Below are positions 1-6,200 of a stretch of DNA of 12,685 nt, piece after piece. The position numbers and the translations under genes were made by a program. Source of the stretch: DAIUFH01 sp036844705 (lineage in GTDB: Bacteria > Bacillota > Clostridia > Tissierellales > Tissierellaceae); assembly GCA_036844705.1 (NCBI GenBank), contig DAIUFH010000066.1, forward strand, positions 1 to 12,685, given 5' to 3'. Under the pieces are notes generated by a model. The model made no database searches. It was not told where the DNA came from and saw only the letters and a list, made by a program, of their open reading frames with translations. Every line of letters begins with the position of its first letter. The first letter of the stretch is position 1.

Positions 1-890
1 GCTAAAGCTACGTTGTAGTCTTGGTTTACCAATGCATCAATATAAAACTTACCCATTCCGTTCAGATTGAACATCCTCTCTACAACTAAAGATCCTGAAA
101 ATACACTCATAAACCAGCTGATCAATAACGTCACAACTGGTAACAATGCATTCCTCCATGCATGTGAATAAATTACAACTCTTTCCTTTAATCCCTTAGC
201 TCTTGCAGTCTTGATATAATCCATGCTCAATGCATCACCCATAGCAGCTCTTATATAACGTGTAAGTCCACCTAGTGAACCTACTGTCATAACACCTAAA
301 GGTAATGCAAGATGCCATATCTTGTCTTTCAATATTTCCCACCTCGTACCACTGAAATTTGGCGTAACCATTCCACTAACAGGGAACCAGCCTAATTTCA
401 CTGCGAATAGAAATATAAATAACAATGCTATAATAAATGTAGGCAAACTATATCCTACAATAGTCAATACTTGTACAGATTTATCAAAAAAAGTATTTCT
501 TTTCACCGCACAATAAATCCCTAATGGGATTGTTATTGCCAGTGCAATTGTTACAGCAAAAACATTAATAAATATTGTATTTTTTAAAGGTGCTTTAATG
601 ACATCTCTAACTGGTTGCTTGTATATATGGGACATACCGAAGTCTCCAACAGCAACTCCCTTAACCCATTTTCCATATCTTACTATAAGTGGATCATCTA
701 AGCCTAATCTTTTTCTTGCCTGTTCATACCTGTATTGATATTCCTCGGGAGTTATCTTGTTCTTCACGCCCTCCAGCTCTGCCCTAGCAGGGTCTCCAGG
801 AATTAAATTATATAAAAAGAATAGTAAGATAGACATGATAAACAATACAAAAATCATATAAAGAATTCTCTTTGCAATGTATTTAGCCAT
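1..890 (-). CDS. Oligopeptide ABC transporter permease, OppB/DppB type (3' end cut off)
   Basis: Inner-membrane permease subunit of a peptide-type ABC importer. I translated 296 codons from ATG at 890-888; the C-terminus lies beyond the window. The N-terminus is a basic start plus a transmembrane helix (about residues 8-30) followed by IPGDPA, the usual OppB/DppB opening. More hydrophobic segments lie at about 103-128, 139-166 and 195-212. The cytoplasmic EAA loop that docks onto the ATPase is clear at about 214-234 (RAAMGDALSMDYIKTARAKG), and a last helix is near 250-270. A purine-rich AAGGCGGG sits just ahead of the ATG. It follows the binding-protein gene at 1044-2960 with 153 bp between them, so both are probably one operon, with the second permease and the ATPases beyond the left edge. 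OppB versus DppB, and the substrate, cannot be decided here. Confidence 0.93.
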   Translation of the reverse strand, partial: MAKYIAKRILYMIFVLFIMSILLFFLYNLIPGDPARAELEGVKNKITPEEYQYRYEQARKRLGLDDPLIVRYGKWVKGVAVGDFGMSHIYKQPVRDVIKAPLKNTIFINVFAVTIALAITIPLGIYCAVKRNTFFDKSVQVLTIVGYSLPTFIIALLFIFLFAVKLGWFPVSGMVTPNFSGTRWEILKDKIWHLALPLGVMTVGSLGGLTRYIRAAMGDALSMDYIKTARAKGLKERVVIYSHAWRNALLPVVTLLISWFMSVFSGSLVVERMFNLNGMGKFYIDALVNQDYNVAL

Positions 891-987
891 ATTATTCCCG
901 CCTTACTTTTAGATATTTTACACTTTAGAGAAATTGGACAATAACATATTACTCTTTTGACCAATGAAATCTCCACTTATGATGTAG

Positions 988-1015
988 AAAATAGGGTATG
1001 TACATACCCTATTTT
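988..1015 (-). terminator. Perfect palindrome between oppA-like and oppB-like genes, probable partial terminator or mRNA 3'-end stabiliser
   Basis: Positions 988-1001 and 1002-1015 are exact reverse complements, a 28-nt perfect palindrome (arm AAAATAGGGTATGT). In RNA the central bases would form the loop and leave a stem of about 12 bp with three G-C pairs in a row near the middle. On the minus strand the stem is followed by TTTTCTAC, whose T tract partly overlaps the stem. It lies 29 nt past the stop codon of the binding-protein gene and 98 nt before the permease start. That position fits a partial terminator or processing and stability element that lets the binding protein be made in excess over the permease. 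An operator for a dimeric regulator is the alternative reading. Confidence 0.6.
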
Positions 1016-1043
1016 TAAATAACTATATTTTCTATATATTTAA

Positions 1044-2960
1044 TTATTCAGCTACCCATGCATATATTAATGCATCAACCTTTTCTATTATATCATTAGC
1101 CTGATAATCTTTAAGCTTCTCGTTATAAAAGTCATGATACATATTTGAATATAGAGGAACGTCCGGTAATAATTCATTCCATCTATCCATAGCAGCTACG
1201 AATTTAGCTTTGAATCCATCTCTATCTTCCGGATCAACTAATACCATTTCCTTAGTAAGCTTAGCTAATTCTTCGTCCCTAATATAGTTTTCGTTATATC
1301 CTTGTGCTATAAGTTCTTCATCAGTTGTATAATATGGTGATATATCATAATCCGGAGTATAGCCTATAGCTAAGTTAAACATTCCATATGTTGGAACACC
1401 ATATTTATCTCCCTGTGTAGAATCACGATATAGCCAGTTTAATAGCTCAGTAAATGTCATTTGAGTTTGATTAAGCTGTATACCTGCTTTTGCTAAATCA
1501 GGATTTTGCTGTAGCTTAACTACAAGTAATTCAGATACAGTATTTTGTTCTGTTGAAGCCCATTCTATAATTAAAGGCATTAAAGTGCCATCATCCATCT
1601 TCTTATAACGTACACCTGAAGCATATGGATTTCCATTAGCATCTAATGTAAATCCAGCCTGCTCAAGCAGCTTAACAGCCTCCTCTAAGCTATATGGATA
1701 AGGATTTAATTTTTCATTTAATTGCGACTTAGTTTCTTGATAAAACCACATTGATTCTCCATAAGGTCCATGAACTACAGAACCGTATCCACCTGTAAAT
1801 GCCTTAGCAAAGTCATTTCTATCTAGTAGGTGTGCTATAGCCTGACGAACTTCTTTAAACTGAGTTGGACCAAAATCACATTGGAATAGAAGCCTACCAA
1901 ATCCAGAACGTGGATATGCTGAATAAGCAAAACCACCCTTGTCAACTAAGTCCATACCGCCGTTGATTTCGTCACCACTAGCTGCCTGGGACAAAAAGTC
2001 AACTGAGCCAGTTGCTAATTCATCAAGAGATGTTTCACTGTTTACTTTCTTGTATATTATAGTTTCTATTAAAGGCTTTTGACCTTCATAGTTACCTGTG
2101 TATTTATCATTAACCTTAATAACAGCTGTCTTAGAAGCTTCATCGTAGCTTTCTATTGCATAAGCGCCACTTGAAGGTCTAGGAACTTCACGTCTAGCTT
2201 CATTAAGTCTTTCCTCAAAGTTTTCCTTAGTAAAGTTGTCAGAGAAATAAGCACCATTACCGTCATCTTTAATTTCTACAGTTTCATCTGTCCAGAAATC
2301 CAACTTAGCTGGAACAGACTTGATTAGAGCTAGCTCAAAGAAAAACGGAAGATTTTCAGCAGCAATTGTAACTGAGAAAGTCATATCATCAAGAAGTCTT
2401 ACACCCTTAAACTCCTTTGCAGTTCCCTTTGCAAATTCTTCCCAGCCATCAAAATACATTCCATAAGTATTTTGTGCTCCCATTTGTCCAACTACACTTG
2501 ATGACCATAATAGAATTGAAGTTATATAGTCTTTAGCTGTAATTGGTGTACCGTCAGCATAGGTTAATCCATCATTGATAGTAAATGTATGAGTTTTGGA
2601 ACCATCTTCATTTTCTGCTACTTCATGTTTTGCAACTACTGTTTCATCGATTGTGTACTCTCCATCGAATGTTAAACCAACAGTTGGATATCCAGTAATC
2701 ATATTGTAAATGTCATAATCTGCAGCATTATTTTGCCACCATGGAATCCAATCCCCAGATAATTCAGTTGTATTACCTATTGTAAGCGTGCCAGTAGGGC
2801 TAGTAGGTTTTATTGGTCCATCCGATTCAACAGGTTCAGCTGGTTCAACTGGTGCTGGTTCTGGAGTAGCTACAGGTTCGTCCTTTGGAGCACAGGCTGC
2901 TAAAAATGTAGATAAAACCATTGTTAATACCAACAAAATGATTATACCTTTCTTTTTCAT
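1044..2960 (-). CDS. Peptide ABC transporter substrate-binding lipoprotein (SBP family 5, OppA-like)
   Basis: Extracellular lipid-anchored receptor that captures peptides and hands them to the adjacent permease. The 638-residue product starts with a lipoprotein signal: KKK, a hydrophobic stretch (5-19) and the lipobox L20-A21-A22-C23, so Cys23 would be lipidated. A proline/glutamate-rich low-complexity linker (about 28-46) then separates the anchor from the folded domain. The body has the family-5 layout: an early 'GTLTIG' strand, a 'TFTINDGLTYADGTPITAKDY' style block around 130, and an 'FKEVRQAIAHLLDRNDFAKA' style block in the second half, both typical of OppA/DppA. It is longer than the common roughly 540 residues, but such long forms occur in Clostridia. 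The ATG is preceded by AAGGGGG at a spacing of about 11 nt. Ligand specificity (peptide, nickel, sugar oligomer) is not readable from sequence. Confidence 0.93.
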   Translation of the reverse strand: MKKKGIIILLVLTMVLSTFLAACAPKDEPVATPEPAPVEPAEPVESDGPIKPTSPTGTLTIGNTTELSGDWIPWWQNNAADYDIYNMITGYPTVGLTFDGEYTIDETVVAKHEVAENEDGSKTHTFTINDGLTYADGTPITAKDYITSILLWSSSVVGQMGAQNTYGMYFDGWEEFAKGTAKEFKGVRLLDDMTFSVTIAAENLPFFFELALIKSVPAKLDFWTDETVEIKDDGNGAYFSDNFTKENFEERLNEARREVPRPSSGAYAIESYDEASKTAVIKVNDKYTGNYEGQKPLIETIIYKKVNSETSLDELATGSVDFLSQAASGDEINGGMDLVDKGGFAYSAYPRSGFGRLLFQCDFGPTQFKEVRQAIAHLLDRNDFAKAFTGGYGSVVHGPYGESMWFYQETKSQLNEKLNPYPYSLEEAVKLLEQAGFTLDANGNPYASGVRYKKMDDGTLMPLIIEWASTEQNTVSELLVVKLQQNPDLAKAGIQLNQTQMTFTELLNWLYRDSTQGDKYGVPTYGMFNLAIGYTPDYDISPYYTTDEELIAQGYNENYIRDEELAKLTKEMVLVDPEDRDGFKAKFVAAMDRWNELLPDVPLYSNMYHDFYNEKLKDYQANDIIEKVDALIYAWVAE

Positions 2961-2997
2961 TTCTTGTCTTTCCCCCTTATTTAATTATGTTATTTAA

Positions 2998-3017
2998 AAA
3001 GTAGATTGTTCTACTTT
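2998..3017 (-). promoter_or_regulatory. Leader hairpin upstream of the oppA-like gene
   Basis: An 8-bp inverted repeat with a 4-nt loop (AAAGTAGA / TCTACTTT), starting 38 bp upstream of the start codon at 2960. On the minus strand it is followed by TTTTTAAAT, so it looks like a weak intrinsic terminator or a 5'-leader stem. It could be an attenuator in the leader, or a late terminator for the 3238-4281 gene. The stem has only two G-C pairs, so efficiency would be low. Confidence 0.35.
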
Positions 3018-3141
3018 AAAAACCTTGTACACCTGCTACAATATATTACCAATCTCCAAAAAATATGAGTACCAGAAATTCCATTTTTGCTGATGAATCC
3101 CCACAATTGTCAAATATTAACCTTAGTCTACTTTGCCAAAA

Positions 3142-3171
3142 TTTATAATTATCTAACTTATTAGATTGCAA
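3142..3171 (-). promoter_or_regulatory. Candidate sigma-A promoter for the oppA-like gene
   Basis: Read on the minus strand: TTGCAA (3171-3166), an 18-nt spacer, then TATAAA (3147-3142). This matches the -35 box at 4 of 6 and the -10 box at 5 of 6 positions. It would give a leader of about 170 nt. A perfect TTGACA also occurs at 3113-3108 but has no acceptable -10 box at the right distance. The region is AT-rich, so chance matches are likely. Confidence 0.28.
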
Positions 3172-3237
3172 AACTCGTATTTTGATTATGATAAAATTAG
3201 ATGTAATTTTCATTATTTGATATATGTTTAACGTTGT

Positions 3238-4281
3238 TTAAATTACATTTACTTTTACTAGTACCTTATAGCCTACGAGCAAAGCTATAAAATACAGCAT
3301 ACCTAAAACCCCCTTTATACTGATACCGATAAATATAGCAGCTAAAATTAGTAGTGGATGAATATCTAAGGTGTGAGACAATACCTTAGGTTCAATAGCC
3401 TGCCTTGCAACTTGAATAAAAAGAAACAATATAACAAGCAAAATAGCTTTCAGCGTATTTCCTAAAAAAAGGCTATATAAAATTAAAGGTATAAATATTA
3501 TTACCATTCCAACAATCGGAAGGATATCAAAAAGTGCACATAATATACTCAATATCAATGCAAAATCAATATCTAACAGTAAAAATCCAATTAATACAAT
3601 AATAAAAGCCATAAACACCAGCAACAAATACGCCTTAGCATATCCTATAGTCATTGAAAGAGAAGATTCTACTATGGATCTCATCTTCGTTTCCCCTCCT
3701 TTGGAGAAAATGCTATAAAATTTGTTGCTAAATAGTTTAAGATCTTTTGAAAATAAATATGAAGCCAGAAAGGTGATAACAGCTATTAGTAGTACTGTCG
3801 GGAGACTAATTAGATACGATAGTAGCGTATTCAATACCTTTATTGAAATACTAAATAGTTGAGTTAATAACGCTTGTAAATATTCGTATAATTTTTGTAC
3901 TACAAAAGGATCAATCTGCCCAATAATCTCTGTTATTTCCTTAATAAGCATATCTATATATTTTGAAATAGAATCTATGCTTGGTATCTTAGATAATAGC
4001 AATGCTGTCTCAGAAGTAGCCTTATAGACAGTAAGAGTTATGATTACTCCTAAAACGGAAAAAACAATTGTTGTAGTGATTAAAGATGACACCCCTGAAG
4101 AAATCTTTAATCTTTTTTGTAAAAATCGATTGAATGTTTTTGTTGACAGTGCAATGGCAAATCCCAATACGAACGGTAATGTGAACTTCAATGTAAGAAA
4201 AAACAATATGAATAAAATAGTAAATATCCCTATGTAAATTCCAATTTTTTTAAGTTTAACCAAAAACGCATTATCCAGCAT
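3238..4281 (-). CDS. AI-2E/UPF0118-family membrane protein, YtvI-like
   Basis: A 347-residue polytopic membrane protein of the AI-2E transporter (PerM/UPF0118) superfamily, closest in pattern to the sporulation integral membrane protein YtvI. Two N-terminal helices (about 13-45, 62-84) are followed by an amphipathic soluble stretch (85-150), a helix ending in 'SYLFSKDLK' (about 165-183), and a dense helical bundle from about 213. The C-terminal half carries the family hallmarks 'FDILPIVG' and 'LDIHPLLILAAIFIGISIKG'. Length is normal for the family. The start is firm: AGGAGG lies 6 nt before ATG at 4281. It stands alone, with 277 bp before the oppA-like gene and the divergent purine permease on the other side. 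YtvI is linked to sporulation in Bacillus; whether this one is a transporter, and of what, is unknown. The symbol is withheld because several paralogues per genome are usual. Confidence 0.85.
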   Translation of the reverse strand: MLDNAFLVKLKKIGIYIGIFTILFILFFLTLKFTLPFVLGFAIALSTKTFNRFLQKRLKISSGVSSLITTTIVFSVLGVIITLTVYKATSETALLLSKIPSIDSISKYIDMLIKEITEIIGQIDPFVVQKLYEYLQALLTQLFSISIKVLNTLLSYLISLPTVLLIAVITFLASYLFSKDLKLFSNKFYSIFSKGGETKMRSIVESSLSMTIGYAKAYLLLVFMAFIIVLIGFLLLDIDFALILSILCALFDILPIVGMVIIFIPLILYSLFLGNTLKAILLVILFLFIQVARQAIEPKVLSHTLDIHPLLILAAIFIGISIKGVLGMLYFIALLVGYKVLVKVNVI

Positions 4282-4450
4282 AGGAACCTCCTAATAGCTT
4301 CTAAATTTACTAAAACTAATTTAATAATAACATGAATATGTCAATAATAACAATAAAATTAATTAAATAATTAAAAAACTTCTATTAGAAGTCTTTAATG
4401 CATATTCATTAGTACAATACATTTCAATTGAAAAAAATCACTCTAAAAAG
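4282..4450. other. AT-rich gene-free divergent intergenic region
   Basis: First part of the 410-bp gap between the divergent YtvI-like and purine-permease genes. It is almost pure A/T and holds no open frame of note. It contains a 9-bp inverted repeat, ATGAATATG (4332-4340) and CATATTCAT (4401-4409), flanking a small hairpin ACTTCT-ATT-AGAAGT (4378-4392). The hairpin is followed on the minus strand by TTTTTT. Promoters for both flanking genes should lie here. On the minus strand a TTGACA occurs at 4346-4341, without a convincing -10 box. For the plus strand the best pairs (TTAAAA 4371-4376 with TTTAAT 4394-4399, spacer 17) are weak, so I do not call one. Confidence 0.5.
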
Positions 4451-4542
4451 CGCCTAAAAAAGCCTTGATTCGACAAGGTTACTATGGTAAACTATATTCC
4501 TGTGGATGGTTTATCCACATGTTTACCTATATAATTTAGGCG
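4451..4542 (+). promoter_or_regulatory. Possible three-way-junction leader RNA that overlaps and competes with the purine aptamer
   Basis: Manual pairing gives a closing stem CGCCTAAA (4451-4458) with TTTAGGCG (4535-4542), 8 perfect pairs. It encloses two arms. Arm A is 4461-4467 with 4474-4480 (7 pairs including one G-U; loop ATTCGA). Arm B is GGTAAAC (4486-4492) with GTTTACC (4521-4527), capped by an inner hairpin TGTGGAT-GGTTT-ATCCACA (4501-4519). The 3' side of the closing stem is the 5' strand of aptamer P2, and the arm B 3' strand takes two bases of P1, so this fold and the riboswitch cannot coexist. I do not recognise it as a known RNA family. It could be a competing fold, a second sensor or a chance pairing. 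It also requires transcription to start upstream of 4451, which I could not establish. Confidence 0.4.
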
Positions 4543-4592
4543 ATATGGGCCTTTAGTCTCTACCGAGCAGCCGTAAATTGTTCGACTATAGG
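4526..4592 (+). ncRNA. Purine riboswitch aptamer, guanine class
   Basis: Three-helix purine aptamer upstream of a purine permease. P1: CCTATA (4526-4531) with TATAGG (4587-4592). J1/2: TAA. P2: 4535-4541 with 4549-4555 around loop GATATGG (4542-4548). J2/3: GTCTCTAC (4556-4563). P3: 4564-4570 with 4578-4584 around loop CCGTAAA (4571-4577). Both loops are identical to those I recall for the Bacillus xpt aptamer, including G37-G38 and C60-C61 for the kissing contact (4547-4548, 4571-4572). The specificity base corresponding to position 74 is C (4586), which reads guanine/hypoxanthine rather than adenine, and U22, U47 and U51 equivalents are present. Oddities are two adjacent U-U mismatches in P2 (4536/4554, 4537/4553) and an extra G-U pair closing P3. 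The neighbour gene is the expected target. Confidence 0.93.
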
Positions 4593-4685
4593 AGTTAACA
4601 ATAACATATTTTTTGTTGTTCTCTCTTATTTAGATTAGGTAGTTATTATATAGTGTAAGACTCTTATAAAATAAATGAAGGGAGA
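4587..4685 (+). promoter_or_regulatory. Putative translational expression platform of the riboswitch
   Basis: No canonical intrinsic terminator is visible between aptamer and gene. The only candidate, AACAATAA (4597-4604) with TTGTTGTT (4613-4620), is A-U rich and followed by CTCTCTTATTT rather than a clean T run. Instead TCTCTCTT (4620-4627) can pair over 8 positions (one G-U) with the Shine-Dalgarno region AAGGGAGA (4678-4685), while P1's 3' strand with its extension, TATAGGAGTT (4587-4596), can pair over 10 positions (two G-U) with GACTCTTATA (4659-4668). The second pairing would cross the first as a pseudoknot, so they should alternate. Ligand-bound P1 would leave the ribosome site hidden (off), and ligand-free RNA would expose it (on). 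This is inference from hand pairing. Confidence 0.45.
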
Positions 4686-4691
4686 TTTTTT

Positions 4692-6110
4692 ATGGAAAAT
4701 TATTTTAAGCTTAAAGAAAATGGTACATCAATTTCAACAGAAATAATGGCCGGTGCAACGACATTCTTTGCTATGTCATATATCATTTTCGTAAACCCAT
4801 CTTTACTTTCACAAACAGGAATGCCTTGGGGAGCTGTTTTTTTATCAACAATTATTGCATCTGTTATTGGTACTTTAGTCATGGCTTTATTTGCTAACGT
4901 ACCATATGCTCAAGCTCCTGGTATGGGACTTAATGCTTTCTTTACCTATACGGTAGTTTTTGGTTTAGGATTTACTTGGCAACAAGCTTTAGCAATGGTA
5001 TTTATATGTGGCATCGTAAATATTTTAATAACAGTAACAAGAATTCGTAAATCCATTATTAAGGCAATACCTGTAAGTCTACAAAATGCCATTGGCGGTG
5101 GTATTGGAATATTCATTGCTTATATCGGTATTAAAAATGCTGGACTGCTTAAATTTACATCAGATCCTGGAAAACATATAATATTGGATAGTGGAACAGT
5201 TATAGCTGATGCAGGTGCAGTTCCAGAAATAGTTGCTCTAAACAATGCACCAGTTCTTCTAGCAATTATCGGACTTGGATTAACAGTTATATTATTAGTA
5301 TTAAACGTTAGAGGTGCAATACTTTTAGGAATAATAGGTACTACAATCATTGGTATTCCTATGGGAGTAGTAGATGTATCACAAATTGGAGCTACAAGTG
5401 GAATAGGTCAGTCATTTTCTGAACTGGGAACTACTTTTGGTGCTGCCTTTGGCTCGGAAGGATTTTTGTCGTTGTTTAAAGATCCAGCTAAGATACCATT
5501 GGTACTGATGACAATTTTTTCATTTAGTCTATCTGATACATTCGATACAATAGGAACATTTATAGGTACTGGACGTAAAAGTGGAATTTTTAGTGCTGAA
5601 GATGAAAAGGCGATGGAATCTAGCACAGGATTTAAATCTAAGATGGATAAAGCTTTATTTGCAGATGCAATAGCTACTTCAATAGGAGCTGTATTCGGTA
5701 CATCAAATACAACAACCTATGTTGAAAGTGCAGCAGGTATAGGAGCAGGCGGTCGCACTGGTTTAACAAGTCTAGTGACTGCATTACTATTTATAGCTTG
5801 TATATTCCTTGCACCAGTTGCAGGAATAGTTCCTACACAAGCAACAGCACCAGCATTAATTATTGTTGGGATCATGATGTTATCATCATTTACTGAAATC
5901 AAATGGGATGATTTAGAGGAAGCTATTCCGGCATTCTTCGCAGGTATTTTTATGGCTTTATGCTATAGCATTTCCTACGGTATAGCAACAGGCTTTATGT
6001 TCTACCTATTAGTTAAATTATGTACTGGTAAAATAAAAGAAGTCCATCCAATTTTAATTGTTGCAACATCGCTATTTATATTGAATTTTATAATATTAGC
6101 TAGAATTTAA
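4692..6110 (+). CDS. NCS2-family purine permease, PbuG/AzgA type (guanine/hypoxanthine)
   Basis: Proton-coupled uptake of purine bases across the cytoplasmic membrane for the salvage pathway. The 472-residue protein follows the AzgA/PbuG pattern from end to end. It has an N-terminal FKL-type opening and 'EIMAGATTFFAMSYIIFVNP' (17-36), then 'QAPGMGLNAFF' in the TM3 region (74-84). It continues with 'SDTFDTIGTFIGTGRKSG' (281-298) and 'GTSNTTTYVESAAGI' (336-350), the substrate-site segment of TM10. About 12-14 membrane spans are expected. The ATG is preceded by GGGAG at 7 nt spacing. A guanine-class riboswitch lies 99 bp upstream, so expression should fall when guanine or hypoxanthine is plentiful, which also supports that substrate over adenine. 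It is transcribed alone, against the flow of all its neighbours, and ends at a strong terminator. Confidence 0.95.
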   Translation: MENYFKLKENGTSISTEIMAGATTFFAMSYIIFVNPSLLSQTGMPWGAVFLSTIIASVIGTLVMALFANVPYAQAPGMGLNAFFTYTVVFGLGFTWQQALAMVFICGIVNILITVTRIRKSIIKAIPVSLQNAIGGGIGIFIAYIGIKNAGLLKFTSDPGKHIILDSGTVIADAGAVPEIVALNNAPVLLAIIGLGLTVILLVLNVRGAILLGIIGTTIIGIPMGVVDVSQIGATSGIGQSFSELGTTFGAAFGSEGFLSLFKDPAKIPLVLMTIFSFSLSDTFDTIGTFIGTGRKSGIFSAEDEKAMESSTGFKSKMDKALFADAIATSIGAVFGTSNTTTYVESAAGIGAGGRTGLTSLVTALLFIACIFLAPVAGIVPTQATAPALIIVGIMMLSSFTEIKWDDLEEAIPAFFAGIFMALCYSISYGIATGFMFYLLVKLCTGKIKEVHPILIVATSLFILNFIILARI

Positions 6111-6121
6111 TAAATATAGAG

Positions 6122-6156
6122 GAAAAAGCTACTGGCAGTGTGCTAGTAGCTTTTTC
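6122..6156. terminator. Strong intrinsic terminator, probably bidirectional
   Basis: A 16-bp stem (6122-6137 with 6141-6156, one G-U pair on the plus strand) with a 3-nt loop GTG. The arm starts GAAAAAGCTACT and the other ends AGTAGCTTTTTC. The outer part of the stem supplies an A run on one side and a T run on the other, so it works on either strand. It lies 11 nt after the stop codon of the purine permease and 45 nt beyond the stop of the convergent ABC exporter operon, and probably serves both. Confidence 0.88.
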
Positions 6157-6200
6157 ATATCCGACACATTAATGTATAGAGTTCTGGTAGTATTGAATTA

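Noticed and set aside
322..516. Plus-strand open frame of 64 codons in the left part of the window
   Set aside because: It is antisense to the OppB-type permease, which has clear membrane segments and the EAA loop in its own frame.
2823..2879. Repetitive stretch resembling a short tandem repeat
   Set aside because: It encodes the Pro/Glu/Val/Ala spacer after the lipoprotein cysteine, a common flexible linker in surface lipoproteins, not a DNA repeat element.
2788..2997. Plus-strand open frame of 69 codons rich in Gly/Ser/Thr
   Set aside because: It is the antisense shadow of the oppA-like signal peptide and Pro/Glu linker, with no ribosome site. Its repetitive look comes from the linker codons.
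4530..4535. Perfect TATAAT on the plus strand that could be a promoter -10 box for the purine permease
   Set aside because: It lies in P1/J1/2 of the riboswitch aptamer, where this sequence is normal, and there is no -35 box at the right distance. Starting here would destroy the aptamer.
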